Positions 17,689 through 24,837 of a DNA stretch of 64,000 nucleotides are shown one piece after another. The notes below the pieces were generated by a model, which was not told the DNA's origin, made no database searches, and was given only the letters and a program-made list of their open reading frames with translations. The stretch's first letter is position 1. Every line of letters starts with the position of its first letter. The DNA comes from Polyangiaceae bacterium. Its GTDB lineage: Bacteria > Myxococcota_A > Polyangia > Polyangiales > Polyangiaceae. The stretch is from NCBI GenBank assembly GCA_009781005.1, contig WQYX01000010.1:1-64000 (forward strand), read 5' to 3'. The translations under genes were made by a program, and so were the position numbers.

Positions 17689-20600
17689 ACGACCCGAACA
17701 CCCCGTCCAAGCCACCCTTGCCTCCCGCTGCCGCACCTGTGCAGCCGCCGTCGCCACCGAGCGCACCGAGCGCACCGAGTGCGCGGCCGCCTGGCGCTCC
17801 GTTCGCGCCGTACCGGCTGCCTGCCGTCGGTCCGGCGCCCGTGCCGCCGGAAAAGCGGATCCCGCTGCGCACGATCCTCCTCGGGATCTTGAGCGTGGTC
17901 GCGTTGTTGTCCGTCATCGCCGCCGTCGTCTTCAGACCTCCGCCGCCGAAGAAAGCGCAGAAGCTCGGTGCGCGCCTCGATCTTGCGGCCGGCGAAGTCA
18001 CGGTCGAGGGGACGGGAGCCAAAGCGATCTCCGGAACCCCGCTTGCGGAGGATGCAACGATCAAAACGGGCAAGGGCGCGCGCGCCCTCGTGCGCACGGG
18101 CGACGGCGCGGGGATTTTTCTCCGCGGGGATACGGCGCTCGCCCTTCGCCAACGTGGCGTGTCGGTCGACGGCGAGATCTGGCTCGAGGTGCCGCGCGTC
18201 GATGGAGATGCGCTCGAGGTGAGAGCGGGCAACTGCACGATCACGGCGACCGATGCCGGCGTGGACGTTCGGCACGATGGCAACGACGTCGTCGTTTACG
18301 TCTCGCGCGGTCTCGCGGTGCTCACTGCTCCTGGCGGGCGCGTGGAGATCAACGCGGGTGAGCAAGGCGTCGTGAAATCCGACGCCAAGCCGAACGTGTC
18401 GCCCGTCGCGTTTTGGGAAGATTGGACCGGCGGAATGGGCGATCAGCGTGGCGCGCGCCTCGCCGGCAGCGGCACGGGAAGGCTCTACGGGCTCGATCCG
18501 ACCGTGTCGAAGGGCGCTCCTGCGAAGAAGCTCGGCATCGCAAAACAGGTCGTGCGCGCGGTCATTCGCGATGGCGTTGCCGAAACCGAAGTGGATCAGA
18601 CGTTCTCGAACCCGGGAGGAGAGCCCATCGAAGGCTGGTACTGGTTTACCGTGCCCACGTCGGCGACCGTGACGGGGTTCGCGCTCGAGACGAACGGGCA
18701 GCTCGTCGAGGGCGAGGTCATCGAGAAGCGCGAAGCCGCTGCGCGCTACGAGCAGGCGGTACGCGCGTCGACCGATCCCGCGCTGCTCGAATGGGTCGAC
18801 GGCCGCACGTACCGCGCGCGCGTCTTTCCCATCCCGGCGAGCGGCACCCGGCGCGTCGTTCTCCGTTACATCGAGATGTTGCCGGCGGTCTCGGGCAAGA
18901 CGCAATACGTGTATCCTCTCCGTTCTGAGGATCCGGTGAGGTTCGACGAGTTCGCGCTCTCGGTCGACATCGGCGCATCCGATCAAGAAGTCGACGTCGC
19001 GTCGTCGCTCGATGCGCGCGTCGAGCCGAGCGGTCGGATCGTGTCCATGCGCCGGAGCGGTTACGTTCCGCAGGCCGATTTCCAACTCGAACTGACCGCG
19101 AAAAAGAAGAGTCCTCCCGTTGGCGCGTGGCGTTTCTCGGCAGGCGCCGATCAGGCTGATTATGTGATGTTCCGCTATGTTCCAGATGCAGATTTCGCGA
19201 AGCTGCCTGCATCGGACGCGGACGTGGTGCTCGTCGTGGACACCTCTGCGGGCGGTGATCAGCAAGCGCGCCAGCTTCGCGTCGCCGCGGCGGAAGCATC
19301 GCTTCGTGCGCTGTCCGACAAGGATCACTTCGCGCTCGTCACGCTCGACGTCGCGTCCGCCGTCATCTATCCGCCCGAGGGACTTGCACCAGCAACGGAG
19401 AGCGACATCGCCAAGGCTCTCGAGAGACTCGCCAATCGCGCGATGGGCGGCGCGACCGATCTCGGCGCGATGTTCGAGCCCGCGCTCGCGCGCCTTCACG
19501 GCAAAGATCAAGCGGCGCTCGTCTACATCGGCGACGGCGCTCCGACCTCCGGAGAAATTTCGGAAGAGGAGCTCCTCGAGCGGCTTCGTCGATCGCTCTC
19601 CGGCTCTCGCGCGCGCTTCTTCGCGCTCGGAACGGGCGCCGACGCGCGCCATGCGCTCCTCACGCAGCTCACGCGCGCAGGCGGCGGGCAGTACGTGCGC
19701 ATCGATGAGCCGGGGCAGACGACGGGCAACGCGCTCCGCTTGATGAGCGCCATCAAGACCGCGACGATCACGGACGTCGGCATCGACATCGGCGCCGGGC
19801 TCGATCAGCCGCTCTACTCGGCCACGGGAAAACTTTCGCGCGGCGAGGAGCTCGTGCTCCTGGCGCGCACGCATCATCCGTTGCCCAAGAGTGTGTCCGT
19901 GCGTGGTCGGCTTGGCGGCAAAGACTTCAATGAGAAGTACGAATTGAATGTCGCCACGGACACGATCACGTCGTCGATGGTGCCGCGGCTCTGGGCAGCC
20001 GAATACGCGCGCCGGCTCATGGGCGAGATGACCGATGAGAACCGATCTCAGATCCTTCAGCTCGGCGTCGAATACGGACTCGTTACGCCGTACACGAGCT
20101 CGCTCGCGCTCGAGAACGAAGCCGCGTATGCGCGCATGGGCATCGTGCGAAAGCACTCGCGCGTGCGCGGCGTGAGACTCACGTCGATCGAGCGGCCGTC
20201 GGACGAAGAAAATCTTCTTCGCGGCCTCGGCATCTTCGCAACGCCTCCAACGATGATGGGGTGTGACAGGCGCGCACCGTCGGAGGAACGGAGCGCGCCT
20301 ATGCCTATGGAGCGGAGCGGCACAGAAAATTCGGCGGGCGCCCCGATCCCCCCCGAGCAACTGAGCTACGCTCAAGACTCGGACCGTTTACCCGCAGCCC
20401 AAGCGACGGCTGTAACGGCAAAAGCGTCCTCGCCGCCACAGGCAGCAGGGGCTGCACCGAACGATCCGCACTTGGCACGCGGCAACATGTGGGGGCAAGG
20501 TATTGGTGATGCCTTCGGCAACGGCCAAGGCGGTGGCGCCAGTTTCGGCATGATTGGCAAGTCGCCGTCGATTCGTCCGGGTGCCGTGCAGGTCACGGGT

Positions 20601-22229
20601 CGTCTACCGCAGGAAGTCATCCAGCGTGTCGTTCGTCAGAACTTCGGGCGCTTCCGTACCTGTTACGAAAATGGCCTGCGCACGAATCCGAATTTGCAGG
20701 GTCGCGTCGCTGTGAAGTTCGTGATCGATCGCTCGGGTGGCGTTTCCACTGCGCAAGAGGGCGGATCGGACCTGCCGGATCAGGGCGTCGTGTCGTGCGT
20801 CGTTCGCTCGTTCACCAATCTCTCGTTCCCGCAGCCTGAGGGCGGCATCGTCACGGTCGTCTTTCCGATCAACTTCAGCCCCGGAGAGGGTGATGCTTCC
20901 GCGAAGCCGGCTGCCCCGAAGCCCGCTCCAACTCCTGTCGCTCGCATGGTTCGCGCGCTCGGCCGGTGCAGCGATGTCGCGAGCCGTCCTCTCGCCGAGC
21001 GCATCGTTCTCTGGCAGAAGCGCGCGAAGAAGACGGAGAACGCGAGCGAGCTCGCCGAGCTTTACGACAAGGCCTACGCCGCATGCGAGTTGCCTGATTG
21101 GCGCGATGAAGCGGCGCTCCTCGATATCCTCCAACGTCGGATCGACACCGAGCAAGCTGCCGAGATCGTGCTCGCGCACTTTGCCGACAGCTCTGTTCAC
21201 CAGCAATTCATTGCGAAAAACCTTCTTCGCCGGACCGTCGATCTCCGCGTCGCCGCCGTGGTTTCGCGACTGCTCTATGGTGGCATCGATTGGACGAAGA
21301 TCGATCGCGAGATCGACGACACGGACCGGCCGGAAAAGCAGCTCGCGCTGCTCAAGGCGGCCATGCTCGTCGCACCGGGCGATCCGCAAGGCGACGTCCG
21401 ACTCGTGAAGCTCCTCGCGCGGAGCGGCGAGCGCGAGAACGCGCTCGCGTACGGGCGGCGTCTGCGTGATCGCGGCATTGTCACGCCGTCCCTCGCGCAG
21501 CAGCTCGGCGACGTGCTCGCTGATGCGGGCGAGCGCGATGAAGCACTCCGAACGTACTCCGAGATCGTCGAGTTCGATGGACAGAATCCGCTGTCGCGGC
21601 GCGTGCTCGGCGATGTGTTCCTTCGTCAGGGTTGGTACGCGGCCGCTTATCGGCAGTACAAAACGCTGACGGACATCGACGGAAAGGATCCGCTCGCGTG
21701 GCTACGGCTCGCGAACGCGGCGGCCGGTGCGGGACGTGTCGACGAAGCGCTCCGCATCGATCGCGAAGTCGCGAGCAGGGAAGGGACGCCGGGACCGAAT
21801 GATCCGCGCATGTTCGCGCGTCTCTTATCGGCCGCGCGGCTCGGCATCTTGCTCGACAAACCCGATTCGGGTGTCACGCGCGAAGCGGTTTCGCGCAAAC
21901 TGAAAGAGCTCTCGCTCTTCAGCGGTCCGGGAGTGCTCGCGCTCCTCACGTGGGACGATCTCGACGCAAAGCTCGTCATCGGCGCGCTCGACGAGAAGAA
22001 AGAGACTCTCGAGGGCGAGTCGACCGATGCAGGCGTCGTCGGGCTCTACTCCGTGCTCGGTTCTGCGGCGTCATGGGAGCACGCGCTACGCGCAGCGCGA
22101 TACAGAAGCGAGATCCTCGCGCGCAAAGTCCCGTACAAGCTCGTCGTGCTCACCTGGGACGGCAAAGACTTCGGCGTCACGACGAAGTCAGGCGCACTCG
22201 AACCAAAAGCCAAGCAAGCGTCGCTTTAG
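17685..22229 (+). CDS. 1514-aa FecR-VIT-VWA-AgmX/PglI-TPR protein
   Basis: Starts at MNDPNTPSK (ATG 17685), overlapping the previous stop. A Pro-rich cytoplasmic tail (1-60) and one membrane helix (about 62-84) precede a FecR-like domain (~90-250). A VIT domain begins at about 283 (VVRAVIRDGVAETEVDQTF). A VWA domain follows near 512, but its metal motif is DTSAGGD rather than DxSxS, so metal binding is doubtful. An AgmX/PglI C-terminal-type domain lies near 971-1065 (RFRTCYENGLRTNP, GRVAVKFVIDRSG). TPR-like helices fill 1090-1514. AgmX-type domains occur in myxobacterial gliding proteins, but a motility role is only a possibility. A family A repeat begins at the stop codon. Confidence 0.85.
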   Translation: MNDPNTPSKPPLPPAAAPVQPPSPPSAPSAPSARPPGAPFAPYRLPAVGPAPVPPEKRIPLRTILLGILSVVALLSVIAAVVFRPPPPKKAQKLGARLDLAAGEVTVEGTGAKAISGTPLAEDATIKTGKGARALVRTGDGAGIFLRGDTALALRQRGVSVDGEIWLEVPRVDGDALEVRAGNCTITATDAGVDVRHDGNDVVVYVSRGLAVLTAPGGRVEINAGEQGVVKSDAKPNVSPVAFWEDWTGGMGDQRGARLAGSGTGRLYGLDPTVSKGAPAKKLGIAKQVVRAVIRDGVAETEVDQTFSNPGGEPIEGWYWFTVPTSATVTGFALETNGQLVEGEVIEKREAAARYEQAVRASTDPALLEWVDGRTYRARVFPIPASGTRRVVLRYIEMLPAVSGKTQYVYPLRSEDPVRFDEFALSVDIGASDQEVDVASSLDARVEPSGRIVSMRRSGYVPQADFQLELTAKKKSPPVGAWRFSAGADQADYVMFRYVPDADFAKLPASDADVVLVVDTSAGGDQQARQLRVAAAEASLRALSDKDHFALVTLDVASAVIYPPEGLAPATESDIAKALERLANRAMGGATDLGAMFEPALARLHGKDQAALVYIGDGAPTSGEISEEELLERLRRSLSGSRARFFALGTGADARHALLTQLTRAGGGQYVRIDEPGQTTGNALRLMSAIKTATITDVGIDIGAGLDQPLYSATGKLSRGEELVLLARTHHPLPKSVSVRGRLGGKDFNEKYELNVATDTITSSMVPRLWAAEYARRLMGEMTDENRSQILQLGVEYGLVTPYTSSLALENEAAYARMGIVRKHSRVRGVRLTSIERPSDEENLLRGLGIFATPPTMMGCDRRAPSEERSAPMPMERSGTENSAGAPIPPEQLSYAQDSDRLPAAQATAVTAKASSPPQAAGAAPNDPHLARGNMWGQGIGDAFGNGQGGGASFGMIGKSPSIRPGAVQVTGRLPQEVIQRVVRQNFGRFRTCYENGLRTNPNLQGRVAVKFVIDRSGGVSTAQEGGSDLPDQGVVSCVVRSFTNLSFPQPEGGIVTVVFPINFSPGEGDASAKPAAPKPAPTPVARMVRALGRCSDVASRPLAERIVLWQKRAKKTENASELAELYDKAYAACELPDWRDEAALLDILQRRIDTEQAAEIVLAHFADSSVHQQFIAKNLLRRTVDLRVAAVVSRLLYGGIDWTKIDREIDDTDRPEKQLALLKAAMLVAPGDPQGDVRLVKLLARSGERENALAYGRRLRDRGIVTPSLAQQLGDVLADAGERDEALRTYSEIVEFDGQNPLSRRVLGDVFLRQGWYAAAYRQYKTLTDIDGKDPLAWLRLANAAAGAGRVDEALRIDREVASREGTPGPNDPRMFARLLSAARLGILLDKPDSGVTREAVSRKLKELSLFSGPGVLALLTWDDLDAKLVIGALDEKKETLEGESTDAGVVGLYSVLGSAASWEHALRAARYRSEILARKVPYKLVVLTWDGKDFGVTTKSGALEPKAKQASL

Positions 22230-22372
22230 AGCGAGTTCGACAGCCGTCGCGAGCGAATCGAGGCTAGGGCGGAGCGCGAGCACCGGGCGGAACAGGCTTA
22301 AGGCCTTTGAGCACGGAGCGCAGCGCCCAACCGACGCATCGATTTCGCGCAGCAGGCTGTCGAACACGCTCT
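22228..22372. repeat. Palindromic repeat family A, second full copy
   Basis: 145 bp, inverted relative to 9622-9766. The ends AGAGCGAGTTCGACAGCC and GGCTGTCGAACACGCTCT are inverted repeats matching at 17 of 18 positions. The left end begins in the stop codon of the preceding gene. The centre carries a module (CTTAAGGCCTTTGAG) related to the centre of family B repeats. Confidence 0.85.
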
Positions 22373-22398
22373 TAGTTAGGTAGACCCCACCGCGCGGG
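22373..22398. repeat. Family C repeat segment
   Basis: The segment TAGTTAGGTAGACCCCACCG (22373-22392), continuing as CGCGG, matches 31974-31998 with a one-base difference in the A/G run. It directly abuts the family A repeat. The homology to the 31974 copy does not continue downstream, so it marks a shared boundary rather than a complete element. Confidence 0.6.
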
Positions 22399-22513
22399 CA
22401 ATCGTTGACGTGGTCTTTGACGGCGACGGCGACGTGAACGAATTGCGTGTGCATCATGCACTCATCGGCTAACCACAAAGGCGCGGGCCTTCTCCGCCCA
22501 CGCCTTCAAGCGG

Positions 22514-22544
22514 CGTAGGTTGGGGTGAGCTTGCGAACCCCAAC
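22514..22544. repeat. REP-like hairpin, family F
   Basis: GTTGGGGT and ACCCCAAC arms around a short loop, preceded by CGTAG. The same sequence with three changes occurs at 53335-53365. The GTAGGTTGGG...CCCAAC pattern resembles REP-type intergenic repeats that spread with RAYT transposases; that link is from general knowledge, and no RAYT gene is in this window. Confidence 0.7.
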
Positions 22545-22583
22545 ACTGAAGCTGGCGCGACGCTCTACGTGGAGGCGGACGTC

Positions 22584-22684
22584 CTAGCCCGGATCATTCA
22601 TGACGCGATTGCGATACGGCGTGCGCCCTTTTCGCTGCGGTCTCGGTCTTCTACCGCAATCGCGTCATGAATGATTCGGGCTAG
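22584..22684. repeat. Family E palindromic element with 30-bp inverted ends
   Basis: A 101-bp element. Left arm 22584-22613 (starting CTAGCCCGGATCATTC) and right arm 22655-22684 (ending GAATGATTCGGGCTAG) are inverted repeats matching at 29 of 30 bases. The size and structure fit a MITE or a strong hairpin. It abuts a vgrG-like remnant at 22685, so it may have inserted into or truncated that gene. Confidence 0.8.
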
Positions 22685-22855
22685 GCCCTCCGCCGTTTTG
22701 CTACTGCTTGCAACGGTGACTGAATATTCAAAGAGACTGGATACGGTCTCCGTACCCTGAAAGGAAAGGACAACAAGGGCATCGTCTTCCTGTCCGTCGA
22801 TGTGCAGTGTGGTTCGGATTTCATCAATGCGACCAAAGGCGGATTTTGCTGTATT
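22685..22855 (-). pseudogene. N-terminal fragment resembling type VI secretion tip protein VgrG
   Basis: Read leftward from 22855, the frame gives GRIDEIRTTLHIDGQEDDAL and then VVLSFQGTETVSSLFEYSVT, the pattern of the VgrG/gpD N-terminal domain (a hydrophobic beta strand, an F-x-G-x-E turn, then the LFEY strand). There is no start codon: a TAG lies directly upstream. After about 57 codons the frame enters the family E palindrome and stops about 30 codons later. No other type VI genes are in the window. It is a decayed relic, recognised from motif similarity alone. Confidence 0.55.
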
Positions 22856-23143
22856 CTAGGGAGGATCCTGGTGAGGTGAGCAGACGCACGATGGACTGAT
22901 TTGGCGCGTCGCGCACTGAACATCCAATCAAGCTGCCTTATCCTTATGTAAATCGCCCGCCCGCGTCCGTGGGCGACGCCAGTTCACTATGCCAAGAGCG
23001 CGCGGCGGCGAGCGAGGCGAACCTCGCGTGGGGCGCGAGGTTCTCGCGAGGACGCGAAAGACAAAGTCCTGTAGGATCCCTTTTCTCGCAGCCTTGGGAA
23101 GGACATCCCGGTGGGTGTCAACGTTCGGTAACGGAGGCTTACG
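22856..23143. other. Gene-free stretch upstream of the delta-60 repeat gene, with one hairpin
   Basis: I see no supportable gene here. A perfect 10-bp stem (GAACCTCGCG at 23019-23028, CGCGAGGTTC at 23034-23043, 5-nt loop) lies about 100 bp upstream of the next start. It could terminate upstream transcription or sit in the 5' leader. A ribosome site (GGAGG) lies at about 23133. Together with repeats A, C, F and E and the vgrG relic, this accounts for the gap from 22230. Confidence 0.5.
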
Positions 23144-24766
23144 ATGAAACGTGTCGATCGAAACGGGATCGTTCTTGTTGCGCTGCTCGCCATGGGGTGC
23201 GCGAAGTTCACAGCCGTCGACAATTTGGACGCGGGTGATGGCGGCGGGCAGATCACCGTCAGCCCCTGGCCCGGACAGTTCTCGATCGCGGCGTCGACAG
23301 AGCAGCGCGTCGTGCAAGGGGCAACAACGAAGATCCCCGTGTCGATCACTCGAGTGGGGGCGCCCTTCACGGACATCCAGATCTCTCTGAAGGACGCCCC
23401 ATCGGGGATCGCCACTTCTCCGCTGACCATCCCGGTCGGCGAAAGCACCGGAATGCTTGAGGTTACAGTGGCGGATTCAGTTGCTCAGGGACCTGTCCCG
23501 AACGTGAAGTTTGCAGGGCGGACGGTGGACGGGCAAGCCTCGGCAACTGCAGCTTTGCCTCTTTTCGTGCGCGGTCCCTCGGGAAGCCTTGACACGACTT
23601 TTGCGAACGGCGGGCGGCTCGTAGGTTTTTGTGGACAGATAGACATGCCACCTTCTGAGGTCTTGATATCGGACGACGATCACATTTTCGTGGTGGGGAA
23701 TTGTCGTACCGCCGTAGGTGCTTCAATGACAACTTCCGTCGCACGACTTACCGCGGACGGCGCGTTCGATGGCTACGGCGGTCGTGGCATCATCTCGCTG
23801 AGTGTGAATCAACAAACTGCGCTACTTCTTGCAGATGGCAGCGTCATCGTTGGGGGGATGCACACTGGGAGTATGTCGGAGGCTACGTATGAAAAGCTCG
23901 CGACAGACGGAAGTCTGGTCGCGGCTCCACTTTTAATGAACATTCCAATTGGAAGAGCGGGTAGCTTCGTCCGGTCCATGGCGCTTGGACCGGACGGCGG
24001 CATTTTCATGGCTCTCGATGTTCAGGTTCCGGATTCTATGGGCCCTTATGTGATGGGGATCGCGAAAATCACAAGCGACGGAGCCCCCGACACGAATTTT
24101 GGCTCTAGCGGGTTTGCAAGCACAAATTTTGAGGGTACGGCGGATTCCTCGTTCGGCAAGGCCATCGCTGTGAGGTCGAACGGCAAGATTGTGATTGCGG
24201 GGAGTTGGACGCGTAACGATCCTGCCAGCACGGGCTACGGTATCTTGCAGCTCCAGAACGCTGCCCTCGATCAATCCTTTGGAGCAGGCGGGCAGGTGGT
24301 GTTCGAGGACCCAAACATCAATAATCTTTTGGGGCTCGTGCTGCTCCCTGATGATCGAGTCATCGTGCCGCTTCAGGATTGCTTCACCGCCCCCTCCACC
24401 TATTGCTCGTACTCGCTCAACGCTTTTGACTCACAAGGGAACGTCGACACGACATTTGGCAATGGCGGCCAAGTCTATCTGAGCAGTTTCGGGGGTCTCT
24501 TTCTCGACAATCAAAACCGCCTTCTCGTGACCACGAGTACTGCCGGTGCACTTGAATCCATTTCACGCCTCACGGACGATGGCAAACCCGACACCTCGTT
24601 CGGTACGAATGGAAAAGGGACCGTGACCCTCCCGCTTCCGGCGAACTCCCCTCCTTCTGGAGGTTCTGTAGCTGCAGGCGTGCAGAAGGACGGGCGAATT
24701 GTCGTTCTCTCAATGGAGTCCATTACGGGTGGGGATATCTTGGTAGTCTCTCGCATCTGGGACTGA
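23144..24766 (+). CDS. Delta-60 repeat lipoprotein
   Basis: 540 aa. A signal peptide with a good lipobox (LLAMGC, Cys about residue 19) predicts lipidation. After a ~150-residue beta-rich region come repeats of the delta-60 type, ending in LDTTFANGG, PDTNFGSSG, LDQSFGAGG, VDTTFGNGG and PDTSFGTNG, spaced about 50-60 residues. These build a propeller-like fold common in myxobacterial secreted proteins. GGAGG stands about 6 nt before the ATG. It is convergent with the cysteine-rich lipoprotein gene. Function unknown. Confidence 0.85.
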   Translation: MKRVDRNGIVLVALLAMGCAKFTAVDNLDAGDGGGQITVSPWPGQFSIAASTEQRVVQGATTKIPVSITRVGAPFTDIQISLKDAPSGIATSPLTIPVGESTGMLEVTVADSVAQGPVPNVKFAGRTVDGQASATAALPLFVRGPSGSLDTTFANGGRLVGFCGQIDMPPSEVLISDDDHIFVVGNCRTAVGASMTTSVARLTADGAFDGYGGRGIISLSVNQQTALLLADGSVIVGGMHTGSMSEATYEKLATDGSLVAAPLLMNIPIGRAGSFVRSMALGPDGGIFMALDVQVPDSMGPYVMGIAKITSDGAPDTNFGSSGFASTNFEGTADSSFGKAIAVRSNGKIVIAGSWTRNDPASTGYGILQLQNAALDQSFGAGGQVVFEDPNINNLLGLVLLPDDRVIVPLQDCFTAPSTYCSYSLNAFDSQGNVDTTFGNGGQVYLSSFGGLFLDNQNRLLVTTSTAGALESISRLTDDGKPDTSFGTNGKGTVTLPLPANSPPSGGSVAAGVQKDGRIVVLSMESITGGDILVVSRIWD

Positions 24767-24783
24767 CCCGCGCTCATGCAGTC

Positions 24784-24824
24784 ACGTCGACGTGCGCTTC
24801 CTATAGGGAAGCGCACGTCGGCGT
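24784..24824. terminator. Two-way hairpin between convergent lipoprotein genes
   Basis: Arms ACGTCGACGTGCGCTTCC (24784-24801) and GGGAAGCGCACGTCGGCGT (24806-24824) pair at 17 of 18 positions around a TATA loop. It occupies most of the 71-bp gap between two tail-to-tail genes, so it likely terminates transcription from both sides. There is no U-run, as is common in high-GC bacteria. Confidence 0.75.
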
Positions 24825-24837
24825 GGAAACTCAATGC

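Noticed and set aside
17502-20375. Long open frame of 957 codons on the - strand
   Set aside because: It lies antisense to the FecR-VIT-VWA gene, is Arg/His-rich without domains, and reflects high GC at third positions of the real gene.
22397-22473. Short + frame reading AIVDVVFDGDGDVNELRVHH
   Set aside because: It vaguely recalls the start of ATP synthase beta, but it is only ~25 codons, has no start, and the opposite strand is equally open; no family can be supported.
22681-22923. 80-codon - strand frame beginning MFSARRAK
   Set aside because: It is a different frame over the vgrG-like fragment; the VgrG-like similarity lies in the frame without a start codon.
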